DNA of 31,768 nucleotides from Plakobranchus ocellatus (GCA_019648995.1 BLXT01007159.1:510510-542277); one strand, 5' to 3'; shown: positions 19,180 through 30,501, counted from the first letter of the stretch. Notes: generated by a model from the letters alone, not told the origin. Numbers and translations are program-made.

Positions 19180-20578
19180 TTGGAACAGACATGCCTACCC
19201 TCAAATTTTTTTGAGGAACATCAAGGGCAAAAATGCGGAACATTATATAAAAATGCGGAACAAACCTGAATATGACGGGAACTGACGCCGATTAAACAAA
19301 AACAACAACAAAAAAACCACCCACACAATTTGACTAAGTGCCAATTAATCACAGAGGTGTACCTTTAGGACTGGGGAGAGTGTGGAGGATATCAGTTCCT
19401 GTTTAAATCGGCACAAACACTATGCCAACTGCTTAACATTTAGCCTCCGTGCTTACATTCCAATCTGTTCACTTTAATGTTGAGTAAATCGGCCCTAGAC
19501 TAACGACAGTATAAAAAGAAAATTTGCCCTTAAAATTTTCGTTCTACTCGTGTTGCAAAGACTTGTTTAACTTTGGGTAGCGTATATCAATGTTACCATT
19601 GGAATTCAAATTTATTAACTTTTCTCAAATAGAAAATTCCATGAAACATTTCCCTTTTCCATCCCTAAGATGCGGATAGCCTCGATGCATTCTTTTCGAA
19701 TACAGTACAATGCTGTTGTCTTTTGCGGATTGGAGCTTCTATGTAGACCAATTTCTTNNNNNNNNNNNNNNNNNNNNNNNNNNNNNNNNNNNNNNNNNNN
19801 NNNNNNNNNNNNNNNNNNNNNNNNNNNNNNNNNNNNNNNNNNNNNNNNNNNNNNNNNNNNNNNNNNNNNNNNNNNNNNNNNNNNNNNNNNNNNNNNNNNN
19901 NNNNNNNNNNNNNNNNNNNNNNNNNNNNNNNNNNNNNNNNNNNNNNNNNNNNNNNNNNNNNNNNNNNNNNNNNNNNNNNNNNNNNNNNNNNNNNNNNNNN
20001 NNNNNNNNNNNNNNNNNNNNNNNNNNNNNNNNNNNNNNNNNNNNNNNNNNNNNNNNNNNNNNNNNNNNNNNNNNNNNNNNNNNNNNNNNNNNNNNNNNNN
20101 NNNNNNNNNNNNNNNNNNNNNNNNNNNNNNNNNNNNNNNNNNNNNNNNNNNNNNNNNNNNNNNNNNNNNNNACGCGGCAACATGGTAGGCCTTTGCAATG
20201 ATGTTCGTCTATAAATGTACTGCATCGATAGGTTTGCCCCAAACCACCCCAACCCTCCTCAGTCTGCAAGATGCAGGCTGGGTCTTATGAAAAAAGATGT
20301 AGCAAAGAGCGCCATGCATTTAATAATTTTGAAAATTTTGTTGCAGTGTTAACGCCGTTATTTTTTTTCTCTAAGTCCTTTAATATTCTCGGTTATTTAT
20401 GCAGAGATGCGCCGCTAGACATCTAGACTAAGATTATTTCTGAGAGTATGACTGATCACAAATCAGCGAAATTCCGGATTTTGAGATAAAAATGCGGATT
20501 TCCGCAACGCAGGTCATTTTCTGGTAGAATTCCGGAACGAATCCGGAATTTCCGGAACGGTAGGCATGTCTGTTGGAA
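19180..20578. mobile_element. Non-autonomous TIR DNA transposon spanning the assembly gap
   Basis: The ends 19186 and 20572 carry the inverted repeat CAGACATGCCTACC and are flanked by TTGGAA on both sides (19180-19185 and 20573-20578), a likely target duplication. Subterminal sequence is repetitive: AAAATGCGGAAC occurs twice near the left end, and CCGGAA/TTCCGG several times near the right. CA...TG ends and a short direct repeat would suit a hAT-like element, but hAT elements usually give 8 bp, so the superfamily is uncertain. About 414 bp of the interior is N, so coding capacity cannot be judged; at this length it is probably non-autonomous. It lies in the intron between exons G and F. Confidence 0.62.
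19758..20171. other. Assembly gap (N run)
   Basis: This is 414 consecutive undetermined bases. The true size is unknown. It falls wholly inside the TIR transposon, which suggests the repeat caused the break in assembly. Confidence 0.99.
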
Positions 20579-21423
20579 CTATGCATTAATTTTTTTTTCT
20601 CCTTAAGATAGAAATGTGTTAATAACCTGTTGAAAGACATCTGAATCCGATGAATTTGGACTGAAAAGCTTGGCTATGTTTGTATCAATATGATATAAAG
20701 TGGCCACCATTGTTGTTACATTAACAGTTAAAAGTAGGATAGCTTTCAACACTTTTATTTTTTTTTAAATTTCAAAACAACTTTGATTATGAAATTTGAG
20801 GGATAAATATTTGAATTTTTATTAAAGGAAAAAAAACTTTGCCTACCGGAATTTTTCATCAAATTAATTTCTAATTTTCAGCATTTTTCATATTGGCCAA
20901 TATATATTTCTATCTAGGTAAACAATGTCATGTAATGTTCATTGGTTTAGTCTAAAGAATATTCATGTGCACACATTTATTTTACAGGAACAGCTGATAA
21001 AATCTCTCTTCTGGTGTATCATACATATCGGTTTAATATGCCTTATACAAATCATAGTGTTTTGAAGGGGTCAGTTTTGTTTTTATGTCAACAGAGCATC
21101 TTTTTTTTCCTCATCATATTCGAGTACGTCTTAGTCACAACATACTAATAAATAGGATTGGATATCAACTTTGTTACTTTTAAAATGGATAATTTTCTAA
21201 GCAATTTCGACCAAGAAAACTATTTTGAGTTCAATCTAGGCATATACACCTAGCAATAAGCAAGCTCTTACAACTTCCACAGTGTGTGCCTACACTTTTA
21301 TTTATAAATTTAAGGTAATAGCTTCATTTTATGTAGAAAATATTTGGTAAAAAAAAAACATCATATTTTTGGAGGATATAAATTATTTTAGAAATCCATA
21401 AACAGAGTAAAAAAAAAACAGAC

Positions 21424-21553
21424 CTTTGTTATTTTCTTGGGAGTATTTGTCCCTATTTCTTCAACCTCATGTTTCTTATATGTATTAGGTGTTGTGAGCC
21501 AGCCTGCCTTGAATGCCTTCTTGTGACGCTCCATGGCCGCTTTGATGGGAGAT
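21424..21553 (-). CDS. ADD1: Adducin exon F: end of the head, start of the neck
   Basis: This 130 bp exon reads SPIKAAMERHKKAFKAGWL, TTPNTYKKHEVEEIG and TNTPKKITK. It corresponds to the vertebrate stretch with S-P-L-[RK]...Q-K-x-K-x-R-W-L. It completes the Ala codon left by exon E and ends in phase 0. Its acceptor is CCACAG and its donor GTCTGT, which is weak (GT followed by CTGT) but keeps the frame. The Lys-rich stretch sits just after the globular head. Confidence 0.9.
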
Positions 21554-21872
21554 CTGTGGCCACAAAAAAAGAAAAACAGTTTCATGGTGCTTAATTTTCC
21601 TAGATTAAAAAAAAAAATTGACATAAATTCCTTCAGTTTTGTTTGATATCCATCCATGCATTGGATCAAAACTTAAGTCTGTTGACATTTTTTTTTACCA
21701 CATAAATCCATATTAGGAGTTTATCATACGCTTTAAAAATTATCCATTGTTATCAGTAGTTCAGGCATCAAAATTTTAGTTCATTTTCCAAAGAAAGTTA
21801 AGGAGATGCTTTAAAACAAAAGCCTTAAAAACTACCACTTCAAATGTGTTATTGAAAGATGGAAATACGTAC

Positions 21873-22015
21873 GCATATTTTGAGTGCTCAAAATCACCAT
21901 CAAAAACATATGTAAAAGAGCTTGATGATGGGGGAATTTCAACCTCATTATTAGATCTCTCCTTCTTCTCATGTTTTACCATTGGCATTTTGAAAACATA
22001 GCCAGTCCTGTAGCC
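21873..22015 (-). CDS. ADD1: Adducin exon E: C-terminal part of the head
   Basis: This 143 bp exon starts GYRTGYVFKMP, the position of the adducin signature GYRTGYPYRYP, and continues through a Lys/Glu-rich loop to SSSSFTYVFDGDFEHSKYA. It has a TTACAG acceptor and a GTACGT donor, and two bases of the last Ala codon lie here. The head/neck boundary follows in exon F. In the family this region closes the aldolase-like fold. Confidence 0.93.
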
Positions 22016-22795
22016 CTGTAAGATTAAATAAGACCAAATGTTATAAATGTTATTGCTTATTGTATTACAGCTGATATTTTGTTAATTTTTACAAACATTT
22101 TCTTCAGGTCAAAAGCATGAATAACCAGAATTGCATATTTTAACAAACCTACCAAAAACACGTCACAGGACACACAAAAAAAATTTTTTTAATGGCATTT
22201 CTTGCATGTGAAATTTTAATGTGAATAAGCAAATAAGCCATGTTGGCAATTAAGATCTAGGATGTAATAGAAAATAAACAATAAATGTACAGCTGGCTCT
22301 GATTTATGGTGAGCAAAAACTATTGGTACTGCTCCTAAATCTATTTTGATGAAAATATAGAATTTTCACAAAATTTGATTTAATTACCACAACCTTTAGA
22401 AAATTGAAAGCATATTCAGCTTTATATTTTAAGATTTTCTTTTTGGTGTGATATTAAAAATGTGTATATACTTAGCCTATAAATTGACCTTAATTTTCGT
22501 ATTAAGCACTGGTTTCTGACCAGATTTTCTCTTCAACAATCCTCACTTCATGAACTTTAATTGGTACAAAGGACAAATGAAAATTTACAAACTCATAAAA
22601 ATGGAGCTTTTCAACAAGATTTTATTCATCATTATCTTCCATCAAACATTATTTTAAATTATTGGATGCATTGTCATTCTCTAATTCAAACAAAAATTAT
22701 TATTATTGTTTTTTTCTAATTCACGCTGTAGTTGCTCATATGTTTGCTGTATCACATTTTTATAGATTTTTCAAAGAACCACTGATACCACTTAC

Positions 22796-22966
22796 AGAGT
22801 TATCAAGTGTGCGCATGAGTGCTTCAAACTCCAACTCTCCTACTTTCCATTTGCGTCCAGTAGATTCAACCCCACCACCCCCCGAATTTGCTACTCGAAA
22901 AGCTTGCTCCTGAGCCTCTTCACTGGGAATCACAATGTTGTCCAGACCTGCAGGCATCAGCTTGAT
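22796..22966 (-). CDS. ADD1: Adducin exon D: head domain
   Basis: This 171 bp (57-codon) exon runs from a TTAAACAG acceptor to a GTAAGT donor, phase 0 at both ends. It encodes IKLMPAGLDNIVIPSEEA, a Gly-rich loop (SGGGGVESTG), then KWKVGELEFEALMRTLDNS. The last stretch matches the very conserved adducin segment KW-[QK]-[IV]-GE-x-EFEALMR-x-LDN. It is one of the clearest family signatures in the window. Confidence 0.95.
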
Positions 22967-23259
22967 CTGTTTAAATTACAGATAACTCAAGGTTAAAAAA
23001 TATTTTGACACAAAGTTAGAACAAAATCAAAAATTGGGAAAGCAAATTTTTTTTTCAACTTTGTCCTTCTGGTTTTTTTTTTTGTTGTTTTTTAAATGAC
23101 TACTAGACCACTTCATACATAAAGAAGTTATTAAAAAGATACCATGTCGTACCTTGTCAATTTTTTTTTAATAACTTATAATTGCAGTCACCATCAAGAA
23201 TCTATTCACCAGAAAAAATGTTAATCACAAGTAAGCTGAGAGCCTGAACATTGCAGTAC

Positions 23260-23358
23260 CTGTGATTCACATGCTGCCATGACACTAAAGGTGAAATGAA
23301 AGGCTTCCTCAACTGTCTCCCCACATGCAACAATGCCATTGTTCCTAATTAACATCAC
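23260..23358 (-). CDS. ADD1: Adducin exon C: class II aldolase-like head
   Basis: This 99 bp (33-codon) exon encodes VMLIRNNGIVACGETVEEAF and HFTFSVMAACESQ. It matches the head segment that reads LRNHGLV-x-x-GE-x-VEEAF in vertebrate adducins as I recall them, and N-HG-L in class II aldolases. Here the His of that motif is replaced by Asn (RNNG). In the enzymes this His is a metal ligand; adducins are not known as aldolases, so the loss fits a non-catalytic scaffold. Splice sites are TTGCAG and GTACTG, phase 0. Confidence 0.94.
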
Positions 23359-24565
23359 CTGCAACAAAATGAAAATCAAAATTGTACAATAAATTTTCCA
23401 AAAAAAAAAAAAAAAATTCTAATATTTCCGAGTTGGTCGAGAAAAATTACCAGAAAAGACAATCTCAAAGAGTCATGTCAACACCTTGACTGCAGTGGAT
23501 CTAGTAGGGCTGTTTACTGTTTCTACTATCTTTCCACATTTTTTTATCTAAGTTTCACTAGCCCTCTATCAGGCATGAGAATAAAGAGCAATCATTTCTT
23601 TAATAACAGCAATATATTTGAGTGATGTTTCGCCTCTTTGGCAATGGCATATGTGGTCTCCTCTGCCTAATACATGAGGGTGGATTGATTGGTGGGAGGG
23701 ATAGCTGAGTTGGACAAATTAAAAATTAAAATTCTAAATTTTAAGTCTTTTTTTTTTATCATAGGCCTTGCACCATACATTGTTTGAGAAAGAAAAAAAC
23801 ATTTGCAATATCCAGTAAAGCAAATGACTCTAGCTTTCTGTAAAAACCAAATAAATAATTCCTCTTAGTAGGTCTTGTAATAGTTAATCCTATTATAACA
23901 AAAATCAACAATATCTTTCATGAATACAAAATCTGCTGATTCCTTGACTTATTTCTCACAATGCAGTGGTTACTATGATTTCATTTGTATTTGTGCTAAA
24001 CTGTTTAGCAAGAGGAGTGAATCTATGTGTACAGCATGGTTAATATGCAAAAGTGATTCTATTGATAATATTGTCCTGATCCCTTCAGTCAAGGCTGCAA
24101 TAATGCTGAAACTTTGCACATATTTTAAATTTCTCTATACATTTGAAAATGTTTTTCAAAAGATTTTTTTATATATTTATTATGTCAAATAAAATATATA
24201 TATCAGAAAAATGGATGAAGAAAAAAGTTATGACACAATCACTGAAACAGTCAAAGAAAGAATTCGAATAACCTTTTTAATTTTGAGCTATAAAGGCTTT
24301 ATATATATCGCTTTCTTCCACAACATTTGCCAAAACTAAAGAGTTTTAAAGAAATCATGGTGAATAAAATAATACTGAAATTTTTTAATCTGGCTTGACT
24401 TTATGTGAAGAAGTGAGTTCTTCAAACTTCATTTTGAAAACTCACATTATTTTTTTTTTCCATCTATCAAACAACCCTTTTAAGTAATGGTTTAGCTCAA
24501 TCCTGGAGCTATCTTTCAGTTTCACATTCTTTACTAACAGAAATTACAGAGAAGCATGGGCTGAC

Positions 24566-24709
24566 CTTGTTATGAACACCCAAATTTCTAGCCAGTTTGT
24601 CACGCTCCTCAGGATCAGTGAGAACACCCTGATAGTCATGGTAACTTATTTTACCACATATCAATGCCTCCTGGCTGACAGGCAGCAAGCCACATTTCAT
24701 TGCCGATAC
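24566..24709 (-). CDS. ADD1: Adducin exon B: class II aldolase-like head
   Basis: This 144 bp (48-codon) exon encodes VSAMKCGLLPVSQEALICGK, ISYHDYQGVLTDPEERDKL and ARNLGVHNK. It matches vertebrate adducin (VSAMKCGLLPIS...YHDY-x-G) almost residue for residue in its first half. It has a TTTTTTAG acceptor and a GTCAGC donor, phase 0 at both ends. It follows exon A after a 2.3 kb intron enlarged by a piggyBac insertion. Confidence 0.96.
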
Positions 24710-25048
24710 CTAAAAAAGAAAAAGCACACACAACACGAGCTGGACCAATTGCTACTGCAGCAACATAATCTAGTATTTGTAAGAAAAATATGCAACAAAG
24801 ACATGAAGATGAAGCAAAACAAATGAAATACATATTGTTGGATATATGCCTTAAGACTAGCCTAAATTGGCCACAGGTTGCATTTCAAACATTTTAAAGC
24901 ATTAAAAATAATCTGAACATCTATTCTGTGATGCTTCCATCGATAAAAACTAGACAGTGATAAGTTGATTCTGCGTCATGATATGAGCTTTAAAATCTCT
25001 CAAATTGTTTTTCTCAAAAGCATTCTTTGTAACTCATTAGTGCTGGTA

Positions 25049-26890
25049 TTAACCCAATAGAGGGCAGCGTCCCAAAAGTGGGACATCCTCTTTTTTTGTA
25101 CCTAGCTCTTGCAAATGAATTGGGCCATTCCTTTTGGATGATGCAATCTGACACAAGTTGATTGTTTACACAGACTTGGGTTGATATCAGAGTTATTGCC
25201 CTTTCCAATATGGCAGCCCCTTTGTGGCAAAAAGCAAGCAGGCTTAAGCCAAAAAGTTGAAAGGTTGGTAAAATACCACATATTATATGTTTTGGTTAAA
25301 ATGTGTTTACTTTACAAGTTTTATGTCTATTTCAAGTAACTAAGGACATTAGAAGATAATCAACCAGTTTTTTCCTTAAAAAGTAGGTCCATGAAGTAGT
25401 GTCCCAAAACTGGGACGCTGCCCACAATAGGCCCCATCTTTTTTTAATTATCTACTCCTGTATTTTCTTGATGAAAAGTAGCAACAAGTTGATGATATGA
25501 AATGTTTTAACAATTTCATACTTTAAAACATTTTTTAATAATTATTGGATATAATTTTGACTGTAAATTTTGTTTTATTTAGCCTTGAAACACCCCAAAC
25601 TGAGATTATTTTCAAAATTTAGACTTTTTAGAATAACGAATGTATTTCATGAAATCACCTAGAAATGATTTGATCGATATGAAATAATAGATTGTCAATC
25701 TGTCTATCTCCAGAATGATGACATTCAACGTAGCTACAAATATGATCAATGATTCTGGAAGCGAATATGAAGCTTTTAATATTCTTATTGAGTAACCCAA
25801 TGTTGATGAGGACACAGACTTCCCGCCAAGTCCTGTCACCTGTTTTTTGACAACCTATTCTCATTTGTTCCGTTGTTTGAGGAGTTAAGAGCCATTTGCA
25901 TGAGTGGAACTGGTACTATGCGGCAAAACAGAGTACAGAAATCGTTGTGTATAACAAGAACATGAATGGCACTGAAAGAATAGATGAAAATATTGGCTAT
26001 TATCTGCCACGACTGAGTATCAGAAAGTGGTGATGGCCCCTTTTCACAACTGAGCTGTCTTATAAATGCACTTCAGAACTCTTGGCAACTCTATCTTCAA
26101 AGTCAGGCTATGGCTCACAACCCCTTGGACATTCTTGGAGATACCTGTGACGCGGCTAGGTCACTAATTCTGCGCAACAAATCAACAACACGCGATGCTA
26201 CAAGCAAACTTCCTTAAAAAATCACCAGAGTACCAAAAAAATGTGCAACTAGATAAACAAGGACATTATCTACCTCAGCACATACACAAAGAAGATGCAT
26301 CCTTTGCGGAAAAAACAAAAAACAGCAAAAAAAAAAAAACCTTTGCAAAAAGTGTCCAAATGCCCCAATGTACCAAGACTGCTTTACCACTTTTCATTCA
26401 AACAAGTTGAAAAAGTGACTTTTTGTCAGATATATCATCCTTCTGGATATATCAAAATAAAATAAATTTTGATCATTTCAATATGTTTCAACTATTCAAA
26501 GTCTCATAGCGCTCTCTGATTATCAAATCATTGTCATTGCTATAAGCCATAATGAAAAGGCCATTTTTTTATAACTTTCATGAGGCCTATCTGTAAGAGA
26601 TTCATTTTGTGGTGTGTTTCAATAAAGGACTAGTGTTTATGGCTCTGATATCATTGTGTTCATTACTTTTATCAATCAACTTTTACTTTTTAAAGTATTT
26701 TCTATCTTGAAAAAACACGTACCCTATTGTGGGCAGCGTCCCACTTTTGGGACGCAATATAAGTACCGCAATAAAAAGTGAAAAAATGTTTTTTTGCAAA
26801 AAATTGATTTCAAGTGTGTTATTATAGCAACTTCTGAACAACATATGTGAAAGAAAAAAAAATTTGACAACCTGCCCACTATTGGGTTAA
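25049..26890 (+). mobile_element. Dead piggyBac-family DNA transposon in an adducin intron
   Basis: The element is flanked by TTAA (25049-25052 and 26887-26890), the piggyBac target site, and its ends are inverted repeats starting CCCAATAG and continuing GGGCAG. A longer tip motif, GGGCAGCGTCCC followed by a palindromic GTCCCA-N4-TGGGAC type stretch, occurs at the left end (25062), inverted near 25403-25430, and near 26731-26755. The right end keeps only the outer part. A plus-strand transposase remnant lies inside. The length is about 1.8 kb, shorter than intact piggyBac elements (usually 2.3 kb or more), because most of the transposase is missing. Confidence 0.88.
25849..26418 (+). pseudogene. 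piggyBac transposase remnant (C-terminal third, broken)
   Basis: Three blocks match the DDE_Tnp_1_7 (piggyBac) transposase in the right order. The first (25849-25932) has the DN-x-F...PL-x-EELR...GTGT-x-R-x-NR pattern, whose Asp is one of the catalytic acids. The second (from 25944) has the YNK-x-M-x-G...D-x-N pattern ending at a KWWWP-type motif. The third (26295-26418) is the Cys-rich tail, with two Cys-x2-Cys pairs and a Cys-Phe-x3-His. It is inactive: blocks one and two are in different frames with sequence lost between them, a TGA at 26031-26033 interrupts the second, and the third shifts frame in an A run near 26331. The N-terminal two thirds, with the first catalytic Asp, is not recognisable. 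Confidence 0.85.
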
Positions 26891-27026
26891 GATATATCAT
26901 AATGATACACAAAGGAAGAGTTATGTACAAAAAAGCTTACTAGTACTAGGTCTAAGGTTTAAGTTCCTTTGTAACAAAGTTATAAAAGGCAATACACAAA
27001 AAACATTAAAGAAAACGAACACTTAC

Positions 27027-27257
27027 TGCTACAGAGGCTGGGTTGTGGAGGTGCACTACACACTTAATGTCTGGTCTGGCTTGATGAATGGTCGAGTGAA
27101 GGGCAAAGCTTGGCTTACTGACTCCAAAGTGACTGGAACCCTGGTCTACAGTGTCACCTAAGACATCCACCTTGACTAGTGATGAGGCTGTTACTTCTGA
27201 GTACATCATGCCAAAAGGGTTTACTAAGAAGTGTTCATTTTCTGATCCCACACGAGC
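27027..27257 (-). CDS. ADD1: Adducin exon A: class II aldolase-like head (most upstream exon seen)
   Basis: This 231 bp (77-codon) exon encodes ARVGSENEHFLVNPFGMMYS, EVTASSLVKVDVLGD, then a loop and KPSFALHSTIHQARPDIKCV and VHLHNPASVA. It is clearly the adducin head: vertebrate proteins have EHFLI-x-P-x-G-x-LYSE-[VI]-TASSLVK and RPD-[VI]-KCVVHIHTPA. The His-x-His pair that binds metal in class II aldolases is kept. It has a TTTTTTCAG acceptor and a GTAAGT donor, phase 0 at both ends. About 150-200 N-terminal residues that should precede it, including the start codon, are not in the window. Confidence 0.96.
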
Positions 27258-27485
27258 CTGAAAAAAGATTTATATTTAGTGTTAATCTTCACATAAGTCT
27301 CATAACTCTCTGTATTACATATATTGCTTTTTGTACAATAGACTTACGTTGAGCTCAATAATTACAGTGCTCAAATTATGATTATGTTTCAAATTATCAA
27401 GTGGTCAATATCTTTAATTTAAATATCTAGACAGAAAATGAGTACCTAAAAACATAAAATATGAATAATAACAATAGAAGCTGTT

Positions 27486-27633
27486 TGGGTTTGGTGGCTC
27501 TATGGCTAACAGTCCCCACCCTGAGATCTGCATGAACCTTTCTGCATATACTAGTTTGAGCCTGTCACCAACACCTTGGCCTGACAGAAGCCTGAAAACA
27601 TGATAAGCACTATAATCTATATACACAAAACGT
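27486..27633 (+). mobile_element. tRNA-derived SINE copy
   Basis: This is the same family as 17114-17272. The A-box-like part is GGTGGCTCTATGGCTAAC, the B-box-like part AGTTTGAGCCTG. The shared body is GAGATCTGCA..AACCTT, then CCTTGGCCTGACAGAAGCCTG and CTATATACACAAAA. Several substitutions separate the copies, so both are old. Confidence 0.6.
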
Positions 27634-27732
27634 ACAAATTATTTTTAAAGATTTCACGTGATCTCCAAGAAGTCTGAAATCAATGCATTTATTTTTCTTT
27701 TGCAACTGACTTGGAATTGAGATGAAGGTTTG

Positions 27733-27830
27733 GCTTTTGGACATAGCATGTCCACAACTAGATGGTCTCAGGGCTCAACCAGCCAAACCAGCCACAAAAG
27801 GGCCCCTGCAGATCTCAGGACAAATTCCCT
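27733..27830 (-). mobile_element. Partial SINE-like fragment, minus orientation
   Basis: Read on the minus strand it contains CTGAGATCTGCAGGGGCCC then CTTTTGTGGCTGGTT and a B-box-like GGTTGAGCCC, resembling the body of the two plus-strand SINE copies (GAGATCTGCAGGGAACC then TTTTGTCCCAAGTT). It is truncated and diverged. Confidence 0.42.
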
Positions 27831-29305
27831 ACCCACTTACTACCATTGAGATGAATTCAGTTGGAAAGTCTATATATAAAAGCTAAGAAAAAGTAGTAAC
27901 AGGTTAAAAAAAATTGCTATGGAAAAACAACTGCACAATATGAAGAAAAGATTTATATACATAAAGTGTTCATTCAATTTTAAAGATGGAAAATGACAGA
28001 AACTTTACAATTTTATGACATAATACCTTATAAGCCTTCAGAGTTTAAATATTAATATCCTGCTTGAATAGCATGTATAAAAGGCAGACTAGAAATGAAT
28101 AAAACCTATCTTGCATTTAGCCTTGGTGTAGTTAGGTTGTATGTATGTTAATTGCTAAATGGGGTACAAAATTTTCAGCTGAAGGGATCAAGCTAGAGAG
28201 AATAAAAAAGACAGTGATAATCTACCAGAGCAGGAAAGAATGAAAATCTACCCCAGGTGACAAAATATTGACGATTAAAAGCATCTGGAAATGTTAGCTG
28301 CAAATCTCTCTGTTTCTAGACTAAGAGGGACAAACAGAATTTGCATTCAGTATGTAACTCATTTTCTTGAGGTAACAAAAAAAGAGCACTGTCATCACTT
28401 CTGGAAATCTGATTGTGAAAGAGCATAAAAAACACTTCTTTAATCTTTCCTTTTTATTTCAAATATCAGCTAATGTTCTAATTTTGCCCCAATTATATAT
28501 TTATGATCAAAATTCTCATATTGATAAGAGGTGTTGATAAGGTGTTATTGCATGTAGAAAGTGTTTGGGTCTAAAGAGGCTCCAAATATCTCTCCATGCT
28601 TTACAAAGACTTTTTCAAAATACTATCATTAGTTTGAAAAAGTTAATGGTTATTTTCAGGATTCTGGGGATGGTATTATGTGGAATGATTACACACACAA
28701 AAGGTTTGTCAAAAGAGGCTGGTTTCCTATGTAAAGATGAGGAATCAGAAAAAAAAAAGAAAAAAAGGAAACGATTTTGATATCGTGCGTTCCAGCTTTC
28801 CTTATCTATTCTGAAAGAGGTTAAAAAGATAGTCCCAATGGCCATATGAGTTTCATCACGTTTATTAAATTTCAACTCCATGGCCAGATCCATTAAACTT
28901 TATTACACCAACCAGCCCAACTTTCTTATCCACCTACAGCTTTTCTATCATCTTAGTCCAAATTGACTTGCACAGCAGAATCATATTCTGGAAAAGCCTT
29001 TGAATATGTCATGGAAGCGAAAATGCGGAAATATGTGCCACTTCAAGAGCTTTTCTGTTATACTGGTGATAACGTTATCTCACCATCCTCTGTCATTCTT
29101 TCTTTCTTTTTTTTTTTTTTTAAATACAGCTTTTACCTCCTTGAAAATAATATGAACATTTTCGTTTTCATTCATGTGCCGACGGCTATAAAAATACTTG
29201 GCAAAGCTTTACGGCACTATTTAAGCAGTAAAACAAATGGGCAATTCTGTAAGTGGGATGAAGTGGATGAGGGGGCTAAAAAGGACGGAGAAAGGAAGGG
29301 GTGAG

Positions 29306-29308
<3 letters not shown>

Positions 29309-29371
<63 letters not shown>
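29309..29371. repeat. (GA)n microsatellite, about 62 bp
   Basis: This is a perfect GA dinucleotide run in non-coding DNA upstream of adducin exon A. Confidence 0.95.
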
Positions 29372-29374
<3 letters not shown>

Positions 29375-30121
29375 TCACATTTTTCTAATAGGTTAAAACT
29401 GACAGATAACGGACGAGGTGATCCCTTTGCCAGATAATACTATAGAAGGATTCAAAAACAAACTCTCTTAATCGCCATAAGACAACTGTGCACAATAAAA
29501 AAAATGTACCACCTTTTTTTATTTCACTTTGTCACTCAGGTGATGTTAGCCTAAGGGCCCTTATCCAACCAGCACTGGTAGCATTTGACATTAAAAATAT
29601 TTGAGCTCTAGTTGAGGGTTTAAAATACAGAAGGGGCACGCAACGACACGATGAGATAAAATTGGTACGAGTATCTGTACAATTATTTTTCTGGGGCAGC
29701 AGAGTCATGTTTTCTTCTTCTTCTCCTCCTCCTGACGGAAATCAATCGATACTTTTAATGAAATAATTTTTTTCTTTGGATGAAACGAACTAAAATACCG
29801 ATGCAACATTGAGTAGCAACGTTACTTTTATTGGGGCTTTGAGAAGGCCGTGTAAGGGATTAAATCGTATTCACAATGAATGACATGTCCTCCCTATAAA
29901 GAATATGAAGGGGAATTAAAGGTTTTGAAAAGCTACACTTGTTGAAAATCTCTGGGTTTTTTTTTTTTTTCGCTTAATAATTTTGTATATCATGTATCAA
30001 AGGAAAGTTTCACAACGCGAAAAATAGGATGGCTTTTCCTGACCCTGCCTGGAAGCGAAAAAGGTTGTAGAAAGGGGGAAAGTGATACTAGACAGAATGA
30101 TTACTCTTCTAGCTGCACGAT

Positions 30122-30218
30122 GACCAGACTGGGATAGTCAGAGTCCAGGCATAGCCGATGTTCAGGCCTTAACCTTCCCTTACAGCAAGCTAGCCACTGG
30201 TCCAGCCAGCATTCCTAA
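30122..30218 (-). mobile_element. Second tRNA-headed repeat fragment, minus orientation
   Basis: On the minus strand it reads GCTGGCTGGACCAGTGGCTA then GCTTGCTGT and AGGTTAAGGCCTGAACATC, giving A-box-like and B-box-like parts about 30 bp apart. The 3' body differs from the other SINE copies, so it may belong to another SINE family. Confidence 0.38.
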
Positions 30219-30445
30219 CATTCTTTTTCTGACGTGTTTTCATCACCAGCTTCCCATTTGTACAACGTACATGGTGTACATCTTTTTCTTTTTTTTTTTA
30301 TATTGTTGGTTAGTAAAGCTTAACGATAGAGCCATCTCCCTAATGTGCTTATTATTTGTCACAAAAAAAGAGAGAGAATGATCACATTTAATGATTCTTC
30401 TATATAATTTTAAGCATCAAGTATCAAGTACCCTTTCCTATCTTA

Positions 30446-30448
<3 letters not shown>

Positions 30449-30499
<51 letters not shown>
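30449..30499. repeat. (CT)n microsatellite, about 50 bp
   Basis: This is a perfect CT dinucleotide run followed by a pyrimidine-rich stretch to about 30580. It lies about 1.1 kb from a (GA)n run and is complementary to it. Confidence 0.95.

Positions 30500-30501
<2 letters not shown>

Noticed and set aside
19665-20269. Open frames running through the N gap
   Set aside because: Most of their length is undetermined sequence, and the ends lie in a transposon.
25612-25864. Minus-strand open frames inside the piggyBac element
   Set aside because: The recognisable transposase blocks are on the plus strand; these frames show no family features.
26195-26410. Plus-strand 71-residue open frame as a gene
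   Set aside because: It lies inside the piggyBac relic and only partly follows the transposase tail; the Cys motifs are read in other frames, so it is a decayed transposase.
29237-29437. Glu-Arg repeat frame (and a Ser-Leu repeat frame near 30391)
   Set aside because: These are translations of GA and CT microsatellites with no splice or homology support.
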